From Azoarcus sp. (GTDB lineage Bacteria; Pseudomonadota; Gammaproteobacteria; Burkholderiales; Rhodocyclaceae), in contig JAIRNL010000031.1 in NCBI GenBank assembly GCA_031258035.1, positions 1-8,657 on the forward strand: 8,657 nucleotides of DNA, written 5' to 3'. Under the pieces are notes generated by a model. The model did not search any database. It was given only the letters and a program-made list of their open reading frames with translations, and was not told the DNA's origin. Made by a program: the position numbers and the translations under genes. Positions 1 through 6,256 of this stretch are shown piece by piece (the stretch's first letter is position 1; each line of letters begins with the position of its first letter).

Positions 1-563
1 CCGAGCACGAGGCTGTCGATGTCTTCGGCCAGCATGGGGCGCAGGTATTCCTGCGCGGTCAGGCGGGTGACGGGGTGGTCGAACCAGCCTTCTTCGACCA
101 GCGGCACGAAGAGCGGACAGGCCTGCGAATAGACGCGCGCGCCGGGGTCGAGCGCGTGTATGCGCCGCGCGTAGGCGTTGCTGTTGATCGTGGCGGGAGT
201 GCCGATGACGCCGATCCGCCCGCCCGGGGCATTCGCGGCGGCGGCGCGCGCGCCGGCTTCGATGACGTCGATCACCGGAATATCTCCGGCGCGCGCCGTC
301 ACGGTCTTCAGGGCCGCGGCGGCCATGGTGTTGCAGGCGACGATCAGCATCTTGACTTCCTGCCGCAGCAGGAAATCGACGATCTGCGCGGTAAAGTGCT
401 CGATGGTCGCCACCGATTTGACGCCATAGGGTACCCGCGCGGTGTCGCCAAAATAGACGATGTTCTCCAGCGGCAGCCGTTCCATCAGGGCGCGAACGAC
501 GGTGAGGCCGCCCACGCCGGAATCGAACACGCCGATCGGCCGGTCGTCGCCAGCGGCGCTCAA
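1..563 (-). CDS. murI: Glutamate racemase (3' part outside window)
   Basis: Converts L-glutamate to D-glutamate in the cytoplasm for peptidoglycan precursor synthesis. Read on the minus strand, the N-terminus carries RPIGVFDSGVGGLTVVRAL, the Asp/Glu racemase signature, with Asp14 and Ser15. It continues through YFGDTARVPYG to IVACNT with the first catalytic cysteine, Cys77. About 187 of the usual 260-280 residues are present. The reading stops at LVLG, exactly where the family's second catalytic motif (CTHYP) should begin, so the truncation is only the window edge. The start chosen is TTG at 563, whose bases overlap the tyrS stop codon (TTGA). No ATG or GTG precedes the signature in this frame nearby, and there is no strong Shine-Dalgarno sequence. 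Translation is therefore probably coupled to tyrS. The family assignment is secure; the exact start is not. Confidence 0.95.
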   Translation of the reverse strand, partial: MSAAGDDRPIGVFDSGVGGLTVVRALMERLPLENIVYFGDTARVPYGVKSVATIEHFTAQIVDFLLRQEVKMLIVACNTMAAAALKTVTARAGDIPVIDVIEAGARAAAANAPGGRIGVIGTPATINSNAYARRIHALDPGARVYSQACPLFVPLVEEGWFDHPVTRLTAQEYLRPMLAEDIDSLVL

Positions 564-1756
564 GCCAGCACCACGGCGGCAAACTTGCGCTTGCCGACCT
601 GCAAGACCACTTTGCCGCCGGCGACGAGCAACAAGTTGCGGTCTTCGATGCGCCCGCCGTCGAGCTTCACCGCGCCTTGCTCGATCATGCGCGCGGCTTC
701 CGAGGCGGTGCCGGTGAGACCGGCTTCCTTGATGACCTTGAACACGGGCATGCCCTCGCCGACCGCGACGCGCACTTCGGGAAGATCGTCGGGGATGGCG
801 TTTTTCTGGAATCTCGCCTCGAAGTCGGCGAGCGCCTCGCCGGCGGCCCGCTCGCCATGGAAGCGGGCGACGAATTCCCGAGCCAGCATCACCTTGACAT
901 CGCGCGGGTTGCGGCCGCCCTCGACTTCGGCCCTGAGCGCCGCGATTTCGTCCGAGGATCGCAGCGAGAGCAGCTCAAAATAGCGCCACATCAGGGTATC
1001 GGACACCGACATGGTCTTGCCGAAGATTTCCTTCGGCGGCTCGGCGATACCGATGTAGTTGCCGAGCGACTTGGACATCTTGTTCACGCCATCCAGCCCT
1101 TCGAGCAGCGGCATCATCAGCGCGCATTGCGGTTCCATGCCGTGCTGCTTTTGCAGTTCGCGCCCCATCAGCAGATTGAAACGCTGGTCGGTGCCGCCCA
1201 GTTCGACATCGGCTTTCATCACGACCGAGTCGTAACCCTGGCAGAGCGGGTAAAGGAATTCGTGGATCGAGATCGGCTGCCGGTTCGCATGGCGCCTGGC
1301 GAAGTCGTCGCGCTCCAGCATGCGCGCCACGGTCTGCCGGGCGGCGAGGCGGATCATCGCCGCGGCGTCCAGTTCGCTCATCCAGGTCGAGTTGAAACAG
1401 ATTTCGGTCTTTTCCGGGTCGAGGATCTTGAAAACCTGTTCCCGGTAGGTCGCGGCGTTGGCGAGCACCTGTTCCCGCGTGAGCGGCGGGCGGGTCGCGT
1501 TCTTGCCGCTGGGGTCGCCGATCATGCCCGTGAAGTCGCCGATCAGGAACATGACGCGATGGCCGAGTTCCTGAAAATGCCGCAGCTTGTTGAGCACCAC
1601 GGTATGCCCGAGGTGCAGGTCGGGGGCGGTCGGGTCGAACCCGGCCTTGATCCGCAAGGGCTGACCGCGCCCGAGCTTATCGACCAGTTCGGCCTCGATC
1701 AGCAACTCGTCGGCGCCGCGCCGGATCAGGCCGATCGCAGCCTCGATTTCTTCCAT
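560..1756 (-). CDS. tyrS: Tyrosyl-tRNA synthetase (TyrZ-type class I)
   Basis: Charges tRNA-Tyr with tyrosine in the cytoplasm. The 398-residue protein has the class I Rossmann fold with HLGH at residues 48-51 (the HIGH motif). The sequence around it is FDPTAPDLHLGHTVVLNKL, followed by GDFTGMIGDPSGK at about 73-85. The second class I signature KMSKS is at 226-230, and an S4-like RNA-binding domain lies at about 335-395. The length and motif style fit the shorter TyrZ-like clade (about 400 aa) rather than the 424-aa E. coli type. The start is ATG at 1756 because GGAG lies seven bases upstream and the family N-terminus begins there. The frame stays open to 2155, but that stretch runs through the divergent gene and has no family similarity. 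It is divergent from the M23 gene across 85 bp; I see no convincing promoter boxes there. murI follows with a 4-base overlap. Confidence 0.97.
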   Translation of the reverse strand: MEEIEAAIGLIRRGADELLIEAELVDKLGRGQPLRIKAGFDPTAPDLHLGHTVVLNKLRHFQELGHRVMFLIGDFTGMIGDPSGKNATRPPLTREQVLANAATYREQVFKILDPEKTEICFNSTWMSELDAAAMIRLAARQTVARMLERDDFARRHANRQPISIHEFLYPLCQGYDSVVMKADVELGGTDQRFNLLMGRELQKQHGMEPQCALMMPLLEGLDGVNKMSKSLGNYIGIAEPPKEIFGKTMSVSDTLMWRYFELLSLRSSDEIAALRAEVEGGRNPRDVKVMLAREFVARFHGERAAGEALADFEARFQKNAIPDDLPEVRVAVGEGMPVFKVIKEAGLTGTASEAARMIEQGAVKLDGGRIEDRNLLLVAGGKVVLQVGKRKFAAVVLA

Positions 1757-1841
1757 AGGTTTCTCCAATAGATCACAGTCGGAATTCCGCTTGCTTGTTA
1801 GACTCGCATCGCACTCCCCCAGAGAGCCGAGAGCTTCGATC

Positions 1842-3377
1842 ATGCAGATAAGAAAAACCCGGATTCTAGCCGAATTGCGCTGGCGGCTAGCCGATTTGCG
1901 CTGGCATCTTGCCATGCTTCCCAAGCGCTGCACCGGTTTGCCCTGGCATGCCAACAGCCTGTCCAGATGTCTGGCTGAGTTGCGCTGGCACGCGTGTGAA
2001 TTGCGCTGGTTCATGACAGGGCCGCGCCGCCGCCGGGGCCGCTTGAAGCTGGGCCGGCAACTGGCTGAACTGCCGTGGCGCCTGTTCGACCACAAACGTT
2101 TCCTCGTCGCCAGCGGCTTCGCTGGCTTCTCCGTACTCGGCGGCGTCGCCGCCATGGCGGTGGTGGCGCCGGAAGATCCGGTCGAAATGCAGATGGTGAT
2201 GGAAAGCCTGGCTGTCGCGCCGCAGGAATTACCGGCGCCTGACCTGCCCTTCGTCTATGACGACACTATCGGCCCGAGCGACACCCTCCAGTCCGTCTTC
2301 CACCGCCTGGGCATCGCCGATCCGGAGGCGCTGGCTTTCATCCAGAGCACCAAGGAGACGGCGCGCGCCGTGCGCCAGTTGCGCAGCGGAAGTTCGCTGA
2401 CCGCCCTCGTGGCGCCTTCCGGCCAACTGCTGTCGCTGCGCCTGCCGCTGGCTTCGGGCGAAGGCTATCTCGATGTGGAGCGCAGCGCCCCCGGGCAGCC
2501 GCTCCAGGCTTCCCGGACGCCGGACGCCGCAGTGGCGGCGGGCATCGAGATGCGCCATGGCGTCATCAGGCACTCCCTGTTCGCCGCGACCGAGGCGGCC
2601 GGCCTGCCCGATAACGTGGCGACCCAGCTGACCAACCTCTTCGGCACCGAGATTGATTTCCACGCCGATCTGCGCCCCGGCGACACGTTCAGCGTGATCT
2701 ACGAGACCTTCCACGATGACCGCGGCGTTCCGGCCCGGCCCGGCCGCATTCTCGCCGCCGAATTCATCAACCAGGGCCAGCGCCATGCCGTCTTCCGTCA
2801 CACGACCACCAGCGGCCCGGAATATTACTCCAGCACCGGCCAAAGCCTGCGGAGCGCCTTCCTGCGCTCTCCGCTGGAATTCTCCAAAGTGACTTCCAGC
2901 TTCGGTCGCCGCCTGCATCCGGTGCTCGGCCACTGGCGCAACCATCAGGGCGTGGATTTCGGCGCGCCCACCGGCACCCCGGTGCGGGCCACTTCGGATG
3001 GCGTGGTCAGTTTCATCGGCGCGCAAGGCGGTTACGGCAACATCGTCGTCCTCAGGCACCGGGGCAAGATCAGCACCGCCTACGCCCACATGAGCGCCTT
3101 CGCTCCCGGGCTGCGCGCCGGCGATGCCGTCGAACAAGGTGAAACCATCGGTCGGGTCGGCTCCAGCGGCCGGGTGAGCGGCCCGCATCTGCATTACGAG
3201 TTCCGCGTCGATAACGTGGCGCAAAATCCGATGACGGTGGCGCTGCCCGCCACCGAGCCCCTGGCTGGCAAGGAGCTTGCCCACTTTCGTGAAAAGACCC
3301 GCCCCCTGCTCATGCAACTGGCTCTGCTCAATTACCGCATTGCCGCCAATGACGAGAGCGCAAACCAGGGACACTGA
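1842..3377 (+). CDS. M23 family peptidoglycan DD-endopeptidase, MepM/YebA-like, membrane anchored
   Basis: Zinc peptidase predicted to cut peptide cross-links in peptidoglycan on the periplasmic side of the inner membrane. With the ATG at 1842 it is 511 residues. Residues 10-58 are heptad repeats (see the repeat entry), followed by a basic stretch and a membrane segment at about 87-109. A LysM/OapA-like region lies at about 138-195 and a helical linker domain follows. The C-terminal M23 (LytM) domain has HQGVD (His368, Asp372), YAHMS (His416) and GPHLHYEF (His449, His451). By comparison with LytM, His368, Asp372 and His451 bind zinc, and His416 and His449 are catalytic; all are present. The start is uncertain: 1842 has only weak purine-rich sequence upstream, 1791 would add 17 residues, and ATG at 2013 would exclude the heptads and leave a more usual length of 454. 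The family call is secure. It converges on erpA and shares a terminator with it. Confidence 0.93.
   Translation: MQIRKTRILAELRWRLADLRWHLAMLPKRCTGLPWHANSLSRCLAELRWHACELRWFMTGPRRRRGRLKLGRQLAELPWRLFDHKRFLVASGFAGFSVLGGVAAMAVVAPEDPVEMQMVMESLAVAPQELPAPDLPFVYDDTIGPSDTLQSVFHRLGIADPEALAFIQSTKETARAVRQLRSGSSLTALVAPSGQLLSLRLPLASGEGYLDVERSAPGQPLQASRTPDAAVAAGIEMRHGVIRHSLFAATEAAGLPDNVATQLTNLFGTEIDFHADLRPGDTFSVIYETFHDDRGVPARPGRILAAEFINQGQRHAVFRHTTTSGPEYYSSTGQSLRSAFLRSPLEFSKVTSSFGRRLHPVLGHWRNHQGVDFGAPTGTPVRATSDGVVSFIGAQGGYGNIVVLRHRGKISTAYAHMSAFAPGLRAGDAVEQGETIGRVGSSGRVSGPHLHYEFRVDNVAQNPMTVALPATEPLAGKELAHFREKTRPLLMQLALLNYRIAANDESANQGH
1869..2015 (+). repeat. Degenerate 21-bp tandem array (7 units) encoding Leu/Trp heptads
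   Basis: Seven consecutive 21-bp units occur. The core TTGCGCTGG is exact at 1875, 1896, 1980 and 2001 and is TTGCCCTGG at 1938; the unit cores at 1917 and 1959 are diverged. In the M23 reading frame each unit gives roughly A-E/D-L-R-W-H-L. Leucine falls on every seventh residue (12, 19, 26, 33, 40, 47, 54), with a second hydrophobic or small residue four positions later (Leu16, Leu23, Cys30, Ala37, Leu44, Ala51, Met58). This is a 4-3 hydrophobic pattern like a coiled coil, although prolines at 27 and 34 would bend it. A similar ELPW unit recurs at 2067-2078, out of register. The repetition is directly visible; whether it is translated depends on the start codon. Confidence 0.85.
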
Positions 3378-3413
3378 AACCGGTTCGTCCGGCCATGAAA
3401 AGATGAAGGGACG

Positions 3414-3450
3414 AAAAAACGAAGGGCGCCACCGGCGCCCTTCGTTTTTT
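3414..3450. terminator. Perfect bidirectional intrinsic terminator between M23 gene and erpA
   Basis: A 17-bp perfect inverted repeat (3414-3430 and 3434-3450) is separated by a 3-base loop. The GC-rich core (GAAGGGCGCC / GGCGCCCTTC) is flanked by six A on the left and six T on the right, giving a U-tract in both directions. It sits 36 bases after the M23 stop and 14 bases after the erpA stop, so it probably ends both convergent transcripts. Confidence 0.93.
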
Positions 3451-3464
3451 CAAGAACCGTTCGC

Positions 3465-3815
3465 TCAGGCCGAAAACGACGAGCCGCAGCCACAGGTACT
3501 GGTCGCGTTCGGATTGCGAATGACGAACTGCGATCCTTCCAGACCTTCGGTGTAGTCGATCTCGGCGCCGACCAGATATTGATAGCTCATCGAATCCACC
3601 AGCAAGGTCACGCCCCCCTTTTCCAACTGGGTGTCGTCCTCATTGATGTCCTCGTCGAAAGTAAAGCCGTATTGGAATCCCGCACAACCGCCGCCACTCA
3701 CGAATACACGCAATTTCAGGGCGGGATTACCTTCCTCTTCGATCAGCTCGCGCACCTTGGCGGCGGCGCTGTCGGTGAAGACCAGGAAATTTGGGGTCTC
3801 GGCATTTGTGTTCAT
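3465..3815 (-). CDS. erpA: Iron-sulfur cluster insertion protein ErpA (A-type carrier)
   Basis: A-type carrier that passes Fe-S clusters to target apoproteins, such as the isoprenoid-synthesis enzymes IspG/IspH, in the cytoplasm. The 116-residue protein carries the HesB/IscA signature. It shows LRVFVSGGGCAGFQYGF with Cys44 and the C-terminal STCGCGSSF with Cys108 and Cys110, the three cluster-binding cysteines. Two acidic residues in FTFDEDINEDD fit the ErpA-type subgroup. The start is ATG at 3815, with GAGGAG seven bases upstream (3823-3828). The open frame continues to 3872, but without a ribosome site or family match. It lies downstream of argC on the same strand with a 153-base gap and ends at the bidirectional terminator. 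The long leader with its own weak promoter-like boxes suggests it is not simply an argC read-through gene. Confidence 0.96.
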   Translation of the reverse strand: MNTNAETPNFLVFTDSAAAKVRELIEEEGNPALKLRVFVSGGGCAGFQYGFTFDEDINEDDTQLEKGGVTLLVDSMSYQYLVGAEIDYTEGLEGSQFVIRNPNATSTCGCGSSFSA

Positions 3816-3839
3816 CCGTTTTCTCCTCTGCTGTGGGTT

Positions 3840-3853
3840 TGCCCGACCGGGCA
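3840..3853. repeat. Palindrome in erpA leader
   Basis: TGCCCG / CGGGCA, a perfect 6-bp inverted repeat with a 2-base centre, lies 24 bases upstream of the erpA start codon. A second short inverted repeat (CGCCC at 3866-3870, GGGCG at 3878-3882) precedes it. It could be an RNA hairpin at the 5' end of the leader or an operator. There is no T-tract that would make it a clear terminator. Confidence 0.5.
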
Positions 3854-3859
3854 TCCGTG

Positions 3860-3889
3860 ATGATGCGCCCACAAACCGGGCGACGTCAA
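3860..3889 (-). promoter_or_regulatory. Possible weak erpA promoter
   Basis: On the minus strand TTGACG (3884-3889, 5 of 6 to the -35 consensus) is followed after 18 bases by CATCAT (3860-3865, 4 of 6 to -10). The transcript would start near 3853 and have a leader of about 38 bases. The weak -10 box makes this tentative. Confidence 0.3.
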
Positions 3890-3968
3890 AACAAAACGCC
3901 CCGGCGGGCCGCCCCGACCTGGAATCCGAAGCCTCCCCGCAACGAACCGGGAAACTTTCGTTTTTCCG

Positions 3969-5009
3969 TCATGGGCTGACCGGCAGCATGACCAGGCCGA
4001 GGCTTTCTTCCTCGCCGAACATGATGTTCATGTTTTGCACCGCCTGCCCGGCTGCGCCCTTGACGAGGTTGTCGATCACCGACAGCACCACGACCGTGTC
4101 GCCGCCCTGCGGCCGATGCACGGCGATACGGCAGTCGTTGGAAGCCCGCACCGAGCGCGTCTCCGGATGACTGCCCGGCGGCATCACATCGACGAAGGTC
4201 TCGCCGGCAAAGCGCGCCTCGAAGAGCGCCTGTAAATCGGCTTCACTCACCTCGCGCGTCAGGCGCGCGTAAAGGGTGGCGTGGATACCGCGCACCATCG
4301 GCGTCAGGTGCGGCACGAAAGTCAGGCCGATTGCCCGACCGCCGGCCGCGCGGGACAAACCCTGGCTGATCTCCGGCAAATGGCGATGCCCGCCGACGCC
4401 ATATGCCTTGAAACTGTCGGTTGCCTCCACATACAAGTTCGCCACCGCCGCCTTGCGCCCGGCGCCGGAGACACCCGACTTGGCATCGGCGATCAGGCAA
4501 TCGAGCGCGACCACGCCCGCCTCGACCAGCGGCAGCAAACCCAGTTGCACCGCGGTCGGGTAACACCCTGGATTAGCCAGCACCCGCGCCTTGCGGATTT
4601 CCTCGCGGTTGACTTCCGCAAGCCCGTATACAGCCTCGGCCACCAGCTCGGGCGCGGCGTGGCGCATGCCGTACCATTTTTCCCATTCCGCCACGTCGCG
4701 GAGGCGAAAATCGGCGGCGAGGTCGATCACCCGCACGCCAGCCGCCACCAGCGCCGCCGCCTGTTTCATGGCAACGCCGTTGGGCGTGGCGAAAAATACC
4801 GCGTCGCACTGTTCGAGCGCGGCATCCTCCGGCGCGACAAAATGCAGATCCACTCGCCGCCGCAAGCTCGGGAACATATCGGAGACCCGTTGCCCGGCCT
4901 CGCCCCGCGAGGTGATCGCGGTCAATTTCACTGCCGGATGCCCGGCCAATATCCGCAGCAGCTCGACGCCGGTATAGCCGGTGCCGCCAACGACGCCCAC
5001 CTTTATCAT
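3969..5009 (-). CDS. argC: N-acetyl-gamma-glutamyl-phosphate reductase
   Basis: Third step of arginine biosynthesis: NADPH-dependent reduction of N-acetyl-glutamyl-5-phosphate to the semialdehyde, in the cytoplasm. The 346-residue protein starts MIKVGVVGGTGYTGVELLRIL, the NADP-binding glycine loop (Gly8 to Gly14). The active-site cysteine is Cys149 in ANPGCYPTA, and the conserved GGHRHLPEI stretch follows at 206-213 (His208, His210). The length matches the common about-345-aa (type 1) ArgC. The start is ATG at 5009, where the family N-terminus begins, with GGGAGGG 10-15 bases upstream. The open frame runs on to 5192, but that part overlaps the rpsI terminator and end. It follows rpsI on the same strand but is separated from it by an intrinsic terminator, so it probably has its own promoter. 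No clear ArgR box was recognised. Confidence 0.97.
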   Translation of the reverse strand: MIKVGVVGGTGYTGVELLRILAGHPAVKLTAITSRGEAGQRVSDMFPSLRRRVDLHFVAPEDAALEQCDAVFFATPNGVAMKQAAALVAAGVRVIDLAADFRLRDVAEWEKWYGMRHAAPELVAEAVYGLAEVNREEIRKARVLANPGCYPTAVQLGLLPLVEAGVVALDCLIADAKSGVSGAGRKAAVANLYVEATDSFKAYGVGGHRHLPEISQGLSRAAGGRAIGLTFVPHLTPMVRGIHATLYARLTREVSEADLQALFEARFAGETFVDVMPPGSHPETRSVRASNDCRIAVHRPQGGDTVVVLSVIDNLVKGAAGQAVQNMNIMFGEEESLGLVMLPVSP

Positions 5010-5048
5010 GATCCGACCGCCCTCCCCGCCCGCCACGAGACAGCGCGC

Positions 5049-5054
5049 ATTATC
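5049..5054 (-). promoter_or_regulatory. Possible argC -10 element
   Basis: On the minus strand GATAAT (5 of 6 to TATAAT) lies 40 bases upstream of the argC start and just after the rpsI terminator, flanked by GCGC on both sides. There is no good -35 box at 15-19 bases, since that position falls in the terminator hairpin. Only a tentative promoter can be claimed. Confidence 0.3.
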
Positions 5055-5066
5055 GCGCAAACAATG

Positions 5067-5094
5067 AAAAAAGCCGCCCGGAAAGGACGGCTTT
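5067..5094 (-). terminator. Intrinsic terminator of the rplM-rpsI operon
   Basis: On the minus strand AAAGCCGTCC (5085-5094) pairs with GGGCGGCTTT (5070-5079) around a 5-base loop, with one G-U wobble, and runs into six T (5067-5072). It begins 24 bases beyond the rpsI stop codon and separates rpsI from argC. Confidence 0.88.
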
Positions 5095-5118
5095 GCGTGC
5101 GACGATCCACGCGGGCGA

Positions 5119-5511
5119 TCAACGCTTCGAGAACTGCTTGGCGCGACGCGCCTTGTGCAGACCGACCTTCTTGCGTTCGACCTCGCGCGCATCGCGCGTC
5201 ACGAAACCGGCGGCGCGCAGGCTGGTTTTCAGTTCGGCGTCGTAGTCGATCAGCGCTCGGGTGATGCCATGGCGAACCGCGCCGGCCTGGCCGGATTCAC
5301 CGCCGCCGACGACATTGACCAGAATGTCGAAACGTTCCGCGTTGCCGGTGAGCGCAAGCGGCTGGCGCACGATCATCCGCCCCGTCTCGCGGGAGAAGAA
5401 TTCGTCGAGCGGCTTGCCGTTGACGACGATGTTGCCGGTACCCGGCTTGATGAACACGCGGGCGACGGCAGTCTTGCGCCGCCCGATACCGTGGTTGTAA
5501 GTGACGGCCAT
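5119..5511 (-). CDS. rpsI: 30S ribosomal protein S9 (uS9)
   Basis: Small-subunit head protein whose C-terminal tail reaches the P-site tRNA. The 130-residue sequence has the family landmarks GIGRRKTAVARVFIKPG near the start, FFSRETGRMIVRQPL in the middle, and GESGQAGAVRHGITRAL. The highly basic tail ends in KARRAKQFSKR with the conserved terminal Ser-Lys-Arg. The start is ATG at 5511. Its ribosome site GAGGAG overlaps the stop codon region of rplM, with only ten bases between the genes, so the two are cotranscribed and probably translationally coupled. It is the last gene before the operon terminator. Confidence 0.98.
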   Translation of the reverse strand: MAVTYNHGIGRRKTAVARVFIKPGTGNIVVNGKPLDEFFSRETGRMIVRQPLALTGNAERFDILVNVVGGGESGQAGAVRHGITRALIDYDAELKTSLRAAGFVTRDAREVERKKVGLHKARRAKQFSKR

Positions 5512-5521
5512 CTGCGGCTCC

Positions 5522-5950
5522 TCAGATTTCAAGAACTTTCGGCTGTTGCGCGGCATGCGGATGCACGGCGCCCGCGTAGCACTTCAGCTTCTTCAGCATC
5601 GCGTAACCCAGCGGCCCCTTCGGCAACATGCCCTTGACAGCTTTTTCCAGCACGCGCGCGGGGAAACGCTGTTGCAGCCTGGCGAAGTTGGTCTCGTAGA
5701 TGCCACCCGGATAACCGGAATGATGATAGTACTTCTTGTCGAGCGCCTTGTTGCCGGTCACGCGCAGCTTGTCGACGTTGACCACCACGATGTAGTCGCC
5801 CGTATCGACGTGCGGGGTATAGATGACCTTGTGCTTACCGCGCAGGCGGCGAGCCACTTCGGCGGCAAGGCGGCCCAGCACCTTGTCCGCGCCATCGATG
5901 ACGTACCAGTCGCGCTGAACCTCGTGCGGCTTGGCGGAAAACGTTTTCAT
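5522..5950 (-). CDS. rplM: 50S ribosomal protein L13 (uL13)
   Basis: Early-assembly large-subunit protein that binds 23S rRNA. It is 142 residues, the E. coli length. It starts MKTFSAKPHEVQRDWYVIDGADKVLGRLAAEVARRLRGKHK and contains the YTPHVDTGDYIVVVN core and VKGMLPKGPLGYAMLKKLK near the end, all typical of L13. The ATG at 5950 is preceded by AGAGG. It is the first gene of the rplM-rpsI operon, with a strong promoter about 55 bases upstream. In E. coli the operon is autoregulated by L13 on its leader; the roughly 48-base leader here could allow the same, but this was not established. Confidence 0.98.
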   Translation of the reverse strand: MKTFSAKPHEVQRDWYVIDGADKVLGRLAAEVARRLRGKHKVIYTPHVDTGDYIVVVNVDKLRVTGNKALDKKYYHHSGYPGGIYETNFARLQQRFPARVLEKAVKGMLPKGPLGYAMLKKLKCYAGAVHPHAAQQPKVLEI

Positions 5951-6004
5951 GGAAAACCTCTGACAATCGGAGCCTGAACTAAGGCCCCAGACGGAAAGCG
6001 GGCG

Positions 6005-6034
6005 ATTCTAACACCCCTCCCCGCCCCCTGTCAA
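6005..6034 (-). promoter_or_regulatory. Sigma70-type promoter of rplM-rpsI
   Basis: On the minus strand a perfect TTGACA (6029-6034) is followed after 18 bases by TAGAAT (6005-6010, 5 of 6 to consensus). This gives a transcription start near 5998 and a leader of about 48 bases. The spacer consists mostly of three G runs of 5, 4 and 4. Confidence 0.85.
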
Positions 6035-6132
6035 TCGGATACATCGCGGAAACTGTGGAGAGCAAGCAATCCGCCCGGTTTCATCATGGACGCCCGGGAG
6101 ACATGGGGAAGCGCTGGCTGAAAATAAACCCA

Positions 6133-6162
6133 TGTCATTTCGCGCGAAGTCGCGGAATGACA
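6133..6162. repeat. Degenerate REP/dRS3-like inverted repeat
   Basis: The 12-base arms TGTCATTTCGCG (6133-6144) and CGCGGAATGACA (6151-6162) pair perfectly except for one T/G position, around a 6-base loop. The pattern GTCATTCCCGCG..CGCGGGAATGAC is a familiar extragenic repeat in proteobacteria, and its relative dRS3 in Neisseria serves as a filamentous phage target. Only one copy is visible here. Confidence 0.6.
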
Positions 6163-6215
6163 GTCAGGGGCGCCTCGCGCCCTTTGTATGTAGTGACACT
6201 TCCTGTAGCAGGTTA

Positions 6216-6256
6216 TGTCCGGAATAAATCAGGGCTCCATGGAGATAAAGCGGACA
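6216..6256. repeat. Nested inverted repeat upstream of integrase
   Basis: TGTCCG (6216-6221) and CGGACA (6251-6256) are inverted copies enclosing the perfect palindrome CTCCATGGAG (6235-6244). A smaller inverted repeat, CCTG/CAGG, lies just upstream (6202-6212). The layout resembles an operator or the terminal part of an insertion sequence; no transposase is present, so the nature is open. Confidence 0.5.

Noticed and set aside
677..1771. 364-codon plus-strand open frame opposite tyrS
   Set aside because: It is the antisense shadow of a clear tyrS. The GC-rich codon pattern keeps the frame open, and the product resembles no family.
1869..2015. CRISPR array
   Set aside because: The units abut with no unique spacers, they are degenerate, and there are no cas genes.
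1757..2155. N-terminal extension of TyrRS to residue 531 on the minus strand
   Set aside because: It runs antisense through the 21-bp array, has no family match, and the proper start at 1756 has a good ribosome site.
2229..3374. 381-codon minus-strand open frame opposite the M23 gene
   Set aside because: It is the antisense shadow of the M23 peptidase, whose catalytic motifs lie on the other strand.
3936..3968. Terminator after argC
   Set aside because: AACGAA/TTCGTT form a 6-bp inverted repeat with a 10-base loop, but on the minus strand no T-tract follows the hairpin, and on the plus strand no gene precedes it.
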